NCBI GenBank assembly: GCA_964477295.1
Contig: CAYZEZ010000074.1
Location: forward strand, 1 to 18,002
Source: CAYZEZ01 sp964477295
GTDB taxonomy: Bacteria; Bacteroidota; Bacteroidia; Bacteroidales; SM23-62
Length of the DNA: 18,002 nucleotides
Direction of reading: 5' to 3'
Of this stretch, positions 1 through 6,527 are shown piece after piece; positions within the stretch are counted from its first letter, which is position 1; every line of letters starts with the position of its first letter. The notes below the pieces were generated by a model. The model did no database searches. It was not told where the DNA came from and saw nothing but the letters and a program-made list of their open reading frames with translations. The position numbers and the translations under genes were made by a program.

Positions 1-420
1 AAAGACATTCATGTTTATTTCAATACACCAGGCGGATCTGTTCATGCGGGACTCGGTATTTATGATACCATGCAATACATCTCATCTGAAGTGGCCACAA
101 TTTGCACCGGGATGGCTGCCTCAATGGGTGCTGTTTTGCTTACAGCCGGAATGAAAGGAAAGCGTTCTGCATTAACACATTCGAGGATAATGATCCATCA
201 GCCCATGGGAGGAGCCCAGGGAACTGCCTCGGATATTGAAATTACAACCCGCGAAATAGTAAAACTTAAGCAGGAATTGTACCGGATAATTGCTGATCAT
301 TCTGGAAATCCCATCGAGAAGATTGAAAAAGATTCTGACAGGGACCACTGGATGACAGCTAAAGAGGCCCTTGAATATGGCATGATTGATGAGGTGATGG
401 ATAAACAATCGAAAAAATAA
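1..420 (+). CDS. clpP: ATP-dependent Clp protease proteolytic subunit ClpP, 5'-truncated by the window edge
   Basis: ClpP is the serine peptidase that forms the tetradecameric chamber of the cytoplasmic Clp protease and degrades substrates fed in by ClpX. The reading frame is open from base 1, so about 139 residues are visible; by comparison with family members near 200-220 residues, roughly the first 70-80 are missing. The visible part starts in the conserved strand containing NTPGGSVHAG. The catalytic triad can be placed: Ser in AASMGA (codon 121-123), His in MIHQP (codon 196-198) and Asp in DRDHW (codon 343-345). The family C-terminal signature AKEALEYGMIDEV follows and the gene ends in TAA. 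clpX starts 11 bases downstream, the usual clpP-clpX pairing, so co-transcription is likely. The identification is secure; only the N-terminus and promoter are unseen. Confidence 0.97.
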   Translation, partial: KDIHVYFNTPGGSVHAGLGIYDTMQYISSEVATICTGMAASMGAVLLTAGMKGKRSALTHSRIMIHQPMGGAQGTASDIEITTREIVKLKQELYRIIADHSGNPIEKIEKDSDRDHWMTAKEALEYGMIDEVMDKQSKK

Positions 421-431
421 CAAAACCAATC

Positions 432-1652
432 ATGGACAGGTGCTCATTCTGCGGTAGAGAAAAACGGGATACCAACCTGCTTATAGCTGGTATTTCGGGT
501 CACATCTGTGACAGCTGCATCGAACAGGCCCACAGTATTCTTCAGGAAGAGATCAAGAAGAAAAATGAGTTTGATGTAAATCAGATCAAGCTTCTTAAAC
601 CCAATGAGATCAAGAAATTCCTGGAACAGTATGTCATTGACCAGGATGAAGCAAAAAAATACATTGCTGTAGCTGTATATAACCATTATAAAAGGTTGAT
701 GCAGTTGGAGAAACCAGGAGGTGATGAAGTTGAAATAGAAAAATCAAACATTATCCTGGTTGGGGAAACCGGCACCGGCAAGACATTGCTGGCCAGGACA
801 ATTGCTAAAATGCTGCACGTCCCCTTTACCATCGTCGATGCCACAGTACTTACGGAAGCCGGATATGTGGGAGAAGATATTGAGAGTATCCTGACACGCC
901 TTCTCCAGGTAGCAGATTATAATGTGGAAGCAGCCGAAAAAGGCATCGTTTTTATCGATGAAATTGACAAGATAGCACGAAAAAGCGATAACCCTTCCAT
1001 TACCCGCGACGTTTCCGGAGAGGGAGTACAGCAGGGATTGCTGAAACTGCTTGAGGGATCTGTTGTAAATGTGCCACCACAGGGGGGGAGAAAACATCCC
1101 GACCAGAAAATGATACCTGTCAATACAAAAAATATCCTGTTTATCTGCGGTGGTGCCTTTGACGGGATTGAGAAAAAGATCGGACAAAGATTGAATACAA
1201 AGGTTGTAGGTTATATCGCAAGCAAGGATGCTACCCGTATTGACCGGAATAACTTATTGCAGTATATCGCACCACAGGACCTGAAAGCATTTGGTCTCAT
1301 ACCGGAGATTATTGGGAGGCTGCCCATTCTTACCTATCTCAATCCACTTGAACCGGAAGCGTTACGACGGATCCTTACCGAGCCGAAAAATGCAATTATT
1401 AAACAATACCAGAAACTGTTTGATATAGATGGGATGAATCTTTCATTCGATGATTCTGTGCTTGATTATATAGTCGATAAATCGGTTGAATATAAATTGG
1501 GCGCTAGGGGATTGAGGTCAATCTGCGAAGCCATTATGATCGATGCCATGTTCGAACTGCCCTCCCAGGAAGTGAAAGAGGTTAATATAGACCTTAAGTA
1601 TGCCAAGGAGAAATTTGAAAAAATCGACATGAATAGCTTAAGAGCTGCATAA
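432..1652 (+). CDS. clpX: ATP-dependent Clp protease ATP-binding subunit ClpX
   Basis: ClpX is the AAA+ hexameric unfoldase that recognises tagged proteins and threads them into ClpP. The 406-residue protein is close to the usual family length. It opens with a C4 zinc-binding domain (Cys4, Cys7, Cys26, Cys29), so the ATG at 432 must be the start. Then come Walker A GETGTGKT (111-118), the pore-1 loop GYVG (144-147), Walker B IVFIDEID (172-179), an RKH pore segment (220-222), an arginine-finger region EIIGR (292-296) and sensor-2 GARGLR (357-362). By eye, the ClpP-docking loop, IGF in Escherichia coli, lines up with VGY (259-261) and is slightly shortened. No separate terminator follows; the next one is the hairpin in the trp leader. 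Function is certain from motifs and from the clpP neighbour. Confidence 0.98.
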   Translation: MDRCSFCGREKRDTNLLIAGISGHICDSCIEQAHSILQEEIKKKNEFDVNQIKLLKPNEIKKFLEQYVIDQDEAKKYIAVAVYNHYKRLMQLEKPGGDEVEIEKSNIILVGETGTGKTLLARTIAKMLHVPFTIVDATVLTEAGYVGEDIESILTRLLQVADYNVEAAEKGIVFIDEIDKIARKSDNPSITRDVSGEGVQQGLLKLLEGSVVNVPPQGGRKHPDQKMIPVNTKNILFICGGAFDGIEKKIGQRLNTKVVGYIASKDATRIDRNNLLQYIAPQDLKAFGLIPEIIGRLPILTYLNPLEPEALRRILTEPKNAIIKQYQKLFDIDGMNLSFDDSVLDYIVDKSVEYKLGARGLRSICEAIMIDAMFELPSQEVKEVNIDLKYAKEKFEKIDMNSLRAA

Positions 1653-1656
1653 AAGT

Positions 1657-1687
1657 TTTGATTATTAAGAAATAATACATTTATTTG
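1657..1687 (+). promoter_or_regulatory. Candidate Bacteroidota-type promoter of the trp operon
   Basis: TTTG at 1657-1660 is followed after 19 bases by TTTATTTG at 1680-1687. The Bacteroidota housekeeping consensus is TTTG, a spacer of about 19-21 bases, then TAnnTTTG; this site matches it at 7 of 8 positions in the second element. Transcription would start near 1690-1697, just before the leader peptide ATG at 1705. It starts only 5 bases after the clpX stop. This is a pattern match, not a mapped start. Confidence 0.55.
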
Positions 1688-1704
1688 CATCAATTCAAAG
1701 TAAA

Positions 1705-1767
1705 ATGAATTTATTAGTAACAAATATTAACTGGTGGTGGCGTGATTTGTGTCTTATAAGGATGTGA
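1705..1767 (+). CDS. trpL: trp operon leader peptide with three consecutive Trp codons
   Basis: This short ORF encodes 20 residues, MNLLVTNINWWWRDLCLIRM, then TGA. Residues 10-12 are three consecutive TGG codons (1732-1740), which is very unlikely by chance and is the hallmark of a tryptophan attenuator leader peptide. Its function would be to sense charged tRNA-Trp: the translating ribosome stalls on the TGG codons when tryptophan is scarce and changes folding of the downstream RNA. It sits between a candidate promoter (1657-1687) and a terminator hairpin (1800-1834) directly ahead of trpE. No clear Shine-Dalgarno is visible, as is common in this phylum. The peptide itself is probably non-functional and degraded. 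The call is inferred from sequence and context; translation has not been shown. Confidence 0.85.
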   Translation: MNLLVTNINWWWRDLCLIRM

Positions 1768-1834
1768 ATTATGTAAAGCCAGTTACTATTAATAATATCA
1801 AAAAGGCTTGCCGGTTCACGGCAAGCCTTTTTTT
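1723..1834 (+). promoter_or_regulatory. Tryptophan attenuator RNA with alternative 1:2, 2:3 and 3:4 helices
   Basis: Three competing pairings were found by hand. Helix 1:2 joins 1723-1734, which includes the first Trp codon, to 1779-1790 with 11 of 12 positions paired. Helix 2:3, the antiterminator, joins 1763-1780 to 1805-1820 with 11 Watson-Crick and 4 G-U pairs and small bulges near 1771-1775. Helix 3:4 is the terminator, whose left arm (1805-1813) is used up by 2:3. A ribosome stalled at 1732-1740 would leave 1763-1780 free, so the antiterminator forms and trpE is transcribed. A ribosome at the stop codon 1765-1767 would cover segment 2, so the terminator forms. With no translation, 1:2 would favour termination. 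Geometry fits classical ribosome-mediated attenuation; energies were not computed. Confidence 0.8.
1800..1834 (+). terminator. Rho-independent terminator of the trp leader
   Basis: The left arm 1801-1813 pairs perfectly with 1819-1831, giving 13 base pairs (14 if 1800-1832 is included) around the 5-base loop GTTCA, with a run of 7 T at 1828-1834. The GC-rich core is GGCTTGCCG. It ends 12 bases before the trpE ATG, so it acts as the attenuator terminator. It would also stop read-through from clpX, since no other terminator lies between. Confidence 0.9.
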
Positions 1835-1846
1835 ATACTGTTAACC

Positions 1847-3253
1847 ATGAACAAAATTAAGATTAGGCCAATCGTAAAGAAAATACTTGCCGATACCATA
1901 ACACCTGTAAGTATCTATCTTGGATTGAGGGATATTTTCCGTCAGTCATTGCTCCTGGAAAGCTCTGATTATCATTCGATCGAGGACAGCTATTCCTTCA
2001 TTTGCCTTGAGCCATTAGCGACCTTTATGGTTGAGAATTCAAAAATAAAGGTCACTGTTCCCGGACAAACACGGACAACTGAGAAAATCACTGATAATGC
2101 TTCGGTCCCTGACAAGCTTTACCAATTCCTGAAATCGTTTGATTACGAAAATAATCATGATGAAATAAGGACCAACGGGCTCTTCGGCTATTCTACATTT
2201 GATGCCGTAAGGTATTTCGAGGATATCCGGTTGAATCACGACCGGAATATGCCGTACGCTATTCCGGATATGGTCTATTCTGTTTATCGATATATCATTG
2301 CCATCAACCATTTTCAAAATGTTCTTTATATCATCGAGAACGTGACCGGCCAGTCAGAGGGTAGCCTTGAATACATCGAATCATTGCTCACGAACAGGAG
2401 TTTTGCTACCTATCCTTTTGAACTGTCAGAAACGGAGCAGTCGAACCTTACCGACAAGGAGTATATGGAGCTCGTTTCAAAAGGAAAGGAACACTGCCGG
2501 CGTGGCGATGTTTTTCAAATTGTATTATCAAGGCAGTTCAGACAAGCGTTCAAAGGAGATGAATTCAACGTATACCGTTGTTTAAGATCGATCAATCCTT
2601 CCCCGTACCTGTTCTATTTTGATTATGGCAACTACAGGCTATTTGGTTCCTCTCCTGAGGCTTTATTGCAGGTTAGCTCCGGGACAGCCACCATTTTCCC
2701 TATTGCGGGAACATTTAAACGCACCGGTAATGCAGAAAAAGACAAAGAGCTTGCCTTTATGCTGGCCCATGATAAAAAAGAAAACTCTGAGCACGTAATG
2801 CTGGTCGACCTGGCCAGGAATGACCTGAGCCGTAACGCCGACAATGTAAATGTGGAAAAGTTCCGTGAGATACAACAATTCTCACATGTGATCCATATGG
2901 TGTCAAAAGTTACCGGCAAGCTGCCTGCGGGATTTAATCCGGTACGTGTGTATGCCGATTCCTTCCCGGCCGGAACCCTTTCAGGAGCGCCCAAGTACAA
3001 GGCGATGGAGCTGATAAACCTTTACGAGAACCAGCAAAGGAGCTATTATGGAGGTGGCCTTGGTTATTTCGGATTCAACGATGATGTGAACCATGCCATC
3101 ATGATCCGGTCATTTTTAAGTAAGGATAACCTTCTCTATTATCAGGCCGGGGCCGGGATTGTAGCCGACTCGGTCGAAGAGACCGAATTAGATGAAGTCA
3201 ATAACAAATTAATGGCACTGAAAAGAGCCATTCAAATGGCAAAAGAACTATGA
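1847..3253 (+). CDS. trpE: Anthranilate synthase component I
   Basis: TrpE makes anthranilate from chorismate, using ammonia supplied by TrpG, as the first committed step of tryptophan synthesis. The ATG at 1847 gives 468 residues. A TTG 39 bases upstream is in frame but lies inside the terminator hairpin and is rejected. The N-terminal domain keeps LLESS (36-40), part of the Trp feedback-inhibition pocket. The chorismate-binding domain shows PIAGT (285-289), DLARNDLSR (321-329), SHVIHM (346-351), PAGTLSGAPK (374-383) and GAGIVADS (435-442). These separate it from the amino-deoxychorismate synthase PabB together with its place at the head of a complete trp operon. The stop overlaps the trpG start in ATGA. 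Expected control is both Trp inhibition and attenuation at 1723-1834. Confidence 0.97.
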   Translation: MNKIKIRPIVKKILADTITPVSIYLGLRDIFRQSLLLESSDYHSIEDSYSFICLEPLATFMVENSKIKVTVPGQTRTTEKITDNASVPDKLYQFLKSFDYENNHDEIRTNGLFGYSTFDAVRYFEDIRLNHDRNMPYAIPDMVYSVYRYIIAINHFQNVLYIIENVTGQSEGSLEYIESLLTNRSFATYPFELSETEQSNLTDKEYMELVSKGKEHCRRGDVFQIVLSRQFRQAFKGDEFNVYRCLRSINPSPYLFYFDYGNYRLFGSSPEALLQVSSGTATIFPIAGTFKRTGNAEKDKELAFMLAHDKKENSEHVMLVDLARNDLSRNADNVNVEKFREIQQFSHVIHMVSKVTGKLPAGFNPVRVYADSFPAGTLSGAPKYKAMELINLYENQQRSYYGGGLGYFGFNDDVNHAIMIRSFLSKDNLLYYQAGAGIVADSVEETELDEVNNKLMALKRAIQMAKEL

Positions 3254-3828
3254 TAATGAAGGTAGCAGTGATTGATAATTACGATTCTTTTACCTACAAC
3301 CTGGTGCATGCGATACAGTCCATCACTGGTTTAAGAGTTAAAGTATACAGGAACGACCAACTTGAACTGGATGAACTGGATCACTTTGATAAGCTGGTTT
3401 TATCTCCCGGTCCGGGAATCCCCGACGAAGCAGGATTGCTCAAGGAGATCATCAGGAGATATGGCCCTGCGAAAAGTATTCTCGGCGTTTGCCTTGGCCA
3501 CCAGGCTATTGCAGAGGTATATGGTGGACACCTGTTGAATATTAACCAGGTTTTTCATGGTGTTTCCACAGCTATTTCTATTCTGGATGGATCCGATTTT
3601 CTCTTCAGCGAAATCACCACTCCGTTTAAGGGGGGAAGATATCATTCGTGGATCGTTTCGCGGGAAGGATTACCGGATTGCTTCGACATACTGGCTGAAG
3701 CAGAAGATGGAGAGATCATGGCCCTGGCCCATAAAGAATATGACATCAGGGGAGTACAGTTTCATCCTGAATCGGTATTAACCGAATGTGGGATCCAGAT
3801 CATTGAAAATTGGTTAAAACATGAATAG
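3250..3828 (+). CDS. trpG: Anthranilate synthase component II, glutamine amidotransferase
   Basis: TrpG hydrolyses glutamine and passes ammonia to TrpE within the cytoplasmic anthranilate synthase complex. The 192-residue protein is a stand-alone class I amidotransferase. It has the N-terminal signature DNYDSFTYNL, the oxyanion segment SPGPGIP (52-58), the nucleophile Cys81 in GVCLGHQAI, and His172 and Glu174 in QFHPES. The start at 3250 overlaps the trpE stop as ATGA, suggesting translational coupling; an ATG at 3256, two codons later, is an equal alternative. No anthranilate phosphoribosyltransferase domain is fused to it. In some bacteria this subunit also serves PabB; no pabB is seen here. 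Confidence 0.96.
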   Translation: MIMKVAVIDNYDSFTYNLVHAIQSITGLRVKVYRNDQLELDELDHFDKLVLSPGPGIPDEAGLLKEIIRRYGPAKSILGVCLGHQAIAEVYGGHLLNINQVFHGVSTAISILDGSDFLFSEITTPFKGGRYHSWIVSREGLPDCFDILAEAEDGEIMALAHKEYDIRGVQFHPESVLTECGIQIIENWLKHE

Positions 3829-3832
3829 AAGA

Positions 3833-3887
3833 AGTTACGAGGTACGAGGTACGAGTTGCGAGGTATGAGACTAATGGTTAACGATAT
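3833..3887 (+). repeat. 55-base direct repeat, left copy at assembly gap
   Basis: These 55 bases are identical to 3988-4042 on the other side of the N run. The segment contains five 7-base units of the form TTACGAG / GTACGAG followed by a tail ending in ACGATAT. The identity runs exactly up to the gap edge, which suggests two contig ends sharing a k-mer-length overlap rather than a biological duplication. Confidence 0.9.
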
Positions 3888-3987
3888 NNNNNNNNNNNNN
3901 NNNNNNNNNNNNNNNNNNNNNNNNNNNNNNNNNNNNNNNNNNNNNNNNNNNNNNNNNNNNNNNNNNNNNNNNNNNNNNNNNNNNNNN
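3888..3987. other. Assembly gap of exactly 100 N
   Basis: There are exactly 100 undetermined bases, a common placeholder for a gap of unknown length. The gap lies between trpG and trpD. Because the flanks are the same 55 bases, the true distance may be zero or negative; if the copies are one, the trpG-trpD spacer is about 123 bases. No gene should be called across it. Confidence 0.98.
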
Positions 3988-4090
3988 AGTTACGAGGTAC
4001 GAGGTACGAGTTGCGAGGTATGAGACTAATGGTTAACGATATAGCTGCATAGCAGATACCTCGTAACCCGCAACACGTAATCCGCAACTT
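3988..4090 (+). repeat. Inverted array of 7-base repeats between trpG and trpD, including the right 55-base copy
   Basis: Five contiguous heptamers lie at 3990-4024: TTACGAG, GTACGAG, GTACGAG, TTGCGAG and GTATGAG. After a spacer of about 35 bases the opposite orientation appears at 4060-4087 as CTCGTAA, CCCGCAA, CACGTAA and TCCGCAA, which are reverse complements of related units. The two arms can pair imperfectly over about 35 bases, making a long cruciform or RNA stem-loop inside the trp operon, just 16 bases before trpD. It resembles REP-type intergenic elements in general design. I do not recognise a named family. Bases 3988-4042 duplicate 3833-3887. Confidence 0.75.
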
Positions 4091-4106
4091 AATAAAGCTA
4101 ATTACC

Positions 4107-5102
4107 ATGAAAGAAATACTAAACTTTCTCTACGACCACAAAACCCTGAGCCTCACAGAGGCGAAGGAGATCTTAAAGAACATAGCCCAGGGTAAATACA
4201 ATCATTCGCAGATTGCATCCTTTATCAGTGTATACCTGATGAGAAGCATTACTTTAGATGAACTGACAGGCTTCAGGGATGCTCTGCTTGATCTTTGCAT
4301 TCCAATATCATTTGATGGAATGGAAACTATCGATGTGTGTGGCACCGGGGGCGACGGGAAGGATACATTTAATATTTCAACCCTGTCTGCATTTGTCATT
4401 GCAGGTGCCGGGGTCAAGGTGTCGAAACATGGAAATTATGGAATCTCCTCAACCTGTGGGTCTTCAAACGTGATAGAACAATTGGGATACCGGTTTTCCA
4501 ACGAGGAATCGAAGTTGCAAAGTGAGATCGAAAAGGCCGGTATTTGTTTTTTGCATGCACCCCTGTTCAATCCGGCAATGAAGAATGTGGCCCCTGTACG
4601 AAAAGACCTGGGCGTTAAAACCTTTTTCAACATGCTGGGCCCCATGGTGAATCCAAGCCGGCCCTCCAAACAGATGATTGGAGTATACAGCCTTGAACTG
4701 GCCAGGATCTATACATACCTCTATCAAAACACCGATAGGGATTTTGTTATAGTGCACAGCCTGGACGGATACGATGAGATATCGTTAACGGGCGATTTTA
4801 AGATCCTGACAAGGAAACTGGAAAAGATAATGCAGCCTGAGGAACTGGGACTACAGCAACACAGTCCCGCAGAATTATCGGGAGGAGATTCCGTTGCCGA
4901 TGCTGCAAGGATTTTTTTGTCTGTCCTGCAAGGGAAGGGTACCCTGGCACAAAAAGAGGTGGTTGTAGCCAATGCAGGACTTGGCCTGAAGGCATATTAC
5001 CCGGAGAAAAATATTCTCGAATGTGTGGAACTGGCCCGTGAATCACTTGAAAGCGGAAAGGCAAATAGTGCATTGAATACATTAATTGATATGAATAAAT
5101 GA
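4107..5102 (+). CDS. trpD: Anthranilate phosphoribosyltransferase
   Basis: TrpD transfers the phosphoribosyl group of PRPP to anthranilate, the second step after chorismate. The 331-residue protein has the usual length. The PRPP and Mg site is clear: DVCGTGGDGKDTFN (76-89), then KHGNYGISSTCGSSNV starting at residue 107, and the anthranilate-side segment with NPAMKNVAPVRKDLGVKTFFNMLGP split over the middle of the protein. The ATG at 4107 follows the repeat array directly and has no obvious ribosome site. This is the only trp gene not tightly coupled to its upstream neighbour, so its expression may be affected by the hairpin or by the unresolved gap. Its stop overlaps the trpC start as ATGA. 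Confidence 0.96.
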   Translation: MKEILNFLYDHKTLSLTEAKEILKNIAQGKYNHSQIASFISVYLMRSITLDELTGFRDALLDLCIPISFDGMETIDVCGTGGDGKDTFNISTLSAFVIAGAGVKVSKHGNYGISSTCGSSNVIEQLGYRFSNEESKLQSEIEKAGICFLHAPLFNPAMKNVAPVRKDLGVKTFFNMLGPMVNPSRPSKQMIGVYSLELARIYTYLYQNTDRDFVIVHSLDGYDEISLTGDFKILTRKLEKIMQPEELGLQQHSPAELSGGDSVADAARIFLSVLQGKGTLAQKEVVVANAGLGLKAYYPEKNILECVELARESLESGKANSALNTLIDMNK

Positions 5103-5896
5103 ATATCCTGGATAAAATAGTTGCGGAAAAGCGGAAAGAGGTGGATAGGATGAAGCGCATCAGGCCGGTTGGGCAACTGGTTGATCAGCCATTGTTCAGC
5201 AGACAATCCATCTCTCTGAAAGAAAGATTGTCAGATTCTCATCCATGTGGCATTATCGCAGAATTCAAGAGGATGTCCCCATCCGGAGGGATCATTAATG
5301 AAAAGGTTGAAGTGGAAGATGTTGTAAATGGCTATGTGACTGCCGGAGCAGCCGGGGTATCTGTTTTAACAGATTCAGCTTTTTTCGGGGGAAGCCTTGA
5401 TGATCTGACGAGAGCCCGTGTTTCAGCCGAAGACACCCCAATTTTGAGAAAAGATTTTATTATTGATGAGTACCAGGTTGTTGAAGCAAAGGCATATGGC
5501 GCTGATGTAATTTTATTAATTGCAGAGGCGCTGACCGCCGAAGCGATTTTGCGACTGGCAAGAAGGGCCGTGGATAACAAGCTTGAAGTGATCCTTGAAA
5601 TGCATCATCCAGGTCAGCTGTATAAAATTTGTGATGAGATAGATATCGTGGGAATAAATAATCGTAATCTCGAAGATTTTTCGGTCAGTATTAACACATC
5701 ATTGGAGACATCGGACAAAATACCGGCGGACAAAATTAAAATCTCTGAGAGCGGATTGGATAATACCGGGGCCATTTTTAATCTAATCGATTCAGGATTT
5801 AAAGGCTTCCTGATCGGAGAGTTTTTCATGAAACATCCACATCCTCAACTGGCTTGCCTGGATCTGATTAACAAAATAAAGAACAATGCCAGCTAA
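5099..5896 (+). CDS. trpC: Indole-3-glycerol phosphate synthase
   Basis: TrpC closes the indole ring, converting carboxyphenylamino-deoxyribulose phosphate to indole-3-glycerol phosphate with loss of CO2. The 265-residue (beta/alpha)8 barrel is mono-functional, without a TrpF fusion. Family residues are visible: Glu55 and Lys57 in IAEFKRMSPSGG, Lys118 in LRKDF, Glu167 in ILEMHH, the VGINNRNL strand (184-191) and SESG (216-219). The start overlaps the trpD stop by 4 bases and the end overlaps trpF by 11 bases, so the genes are probably translated in a coupled way. Confidence 0.96.
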   Translation: MNILDKIVAEKRKEVDRMKRIRPVGQLVDQPLFSRQSISLKERLSDSHPCGIIAEFKRMSPSGGIINEKVEVEDVVNGYVTAGAAGVSVLTDSAFFGGSLDDLTRARVSAEDTPILRKDFIIDEYQVVEAKAYGADVILLIAEALTAEAILRLARRAVDNKLEVILEMHHPGQLYKICDEIDIVGINNRNLEDFSVSINTSLETSDKIPADKIKISESGLDNTGAIFNLIDSGFKGFLIGEFFMKHPHPQLACLDLINKIKNNAS

Positions 5897-6527
5897 AATA
5901 CAAATAAAGGTTTGCGGAATGAGGGAGCCTGGTAATATTCGGGACCTGGTATTATTGGAGCCTGATTATATTGGATTTATCTTTTATCCCGGATCGAAAA
6001 GGTATGTTCAGGAGCCCGATCCGGAAGTATTCAGAAAAATCCCTCATGGCATTAGCAAGGTGGGTGTGTATGTTGATGAAAACATAGAGAAAATCAAACG
6101 GATGGTTGCTGATCTTAATCTGGACCTGGTTCAACTGCATGGAGATGAAACACCGGAGGATTGCATGAAACTGAAAAATTCAGGAATCCGGGTCATGAAG
6201 GCTTTCAGGATCTCGCATTCAATTGATGATGAAGTAATGAGCGATTATGAGGATTCGTGTGAATATTTTTTATTTGATAAAAGCGGACCTGGATTCGGGG
6301 GTACAGGCGACAAATTTGATTGGGGGGTATTGGACGGCTACTGGTTATCAAAACCATTTTTTCTTAGTGGCGGAATAGGGCCTGATGATATTACAACAAT
6401 TTTAGAACTCGACCGGCCGGACATAGCCGGCATTGATATCAACAGCAGGTTTGAAACTGAACCCGGTCTGAAAGATATTCATAAAGCAGCGGATTTCATT
6501 AAATCAATCAGGAGGAAACAACAATGA
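5886..6527 (+). CDS. trpF: Phosphoribosylanthranilate isomerase
   Basis: TrpF isomerises phosphoribosylanthranilate to the substrate of TrpC. The 213-residue barrel shows KVCGM with the catalytic Cys10, GFIFYPGSKRY (30-40), VQLHGDE (82-88), Asp131 in FDKSGPGFGGTG as the likely general acid, LSGGIGPDD (160-168) and GIDINSRFE near the C-terminus. The last motif differs from the DVSSGVE form of many proteobacteria. The ATG at 5886 lies inside the end of trpC, an 11-base overlap. The stop overlaps the trpB ATG by 4 bases. Separate trpC and trpF genes contrast with the fused enterobacterial enzyme. Confidence 0.95.
   Translation: MPAKIQIKVCGMREPGNIRDLVLLEPDYIGFIFYPGSKRYVQEPDPEVFRKIPHGISKVGVYVDENIEKIKRMVADLNLDLVQLHGDETPEDCMKLKNSGIRVMKAFRISHSIDDEVMSDYEDSCEYFLFDKSGPGFGGTGDKFDWGVLDGYWLSKPFFLSGGIGPDDITTILELDRPDIAGIDINSRFETEPGLKDIHKAADFIKSIRRKQQ
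6510..6515 (+). promoter_or_regulatory. Strong Shine-Dalgarno site of trpB
   Basis: AGGAGG lies 8 bases before the trpB ATG at 6524. It is a perfect anti-SD match inside the end of trpF, and stands out because the other starts in this window have little or no such site. It fixes the trpB start, although the same bases also encode Arg-Arg in TrpF, so coincidence is possible. Confidence 0.6.

Noticed and set aside
1808..1846. Upstream in-frame TTG start that would add 13 residues to TrpE
   Set aside because: The extension lies inside the terminator hairpin and T tract; ATG at 1847 gives the normal N-terminus.
3833..4090. CRISPR-like array
   Set aside because: The units are only 7 bases long, contiguous and without spacers, and no cas genes are present.
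3878..4108. Minus-strand open frame across the gap
   Set aside because: It is made mostly of N and repeat sequence and has no protein similarity that I can see.
5886..5896. Possible trpC-trpF frameshift or fusion
   Set aside because: Both proteins are full length with complete motifs; an 11-base overlap is normal operon packing.
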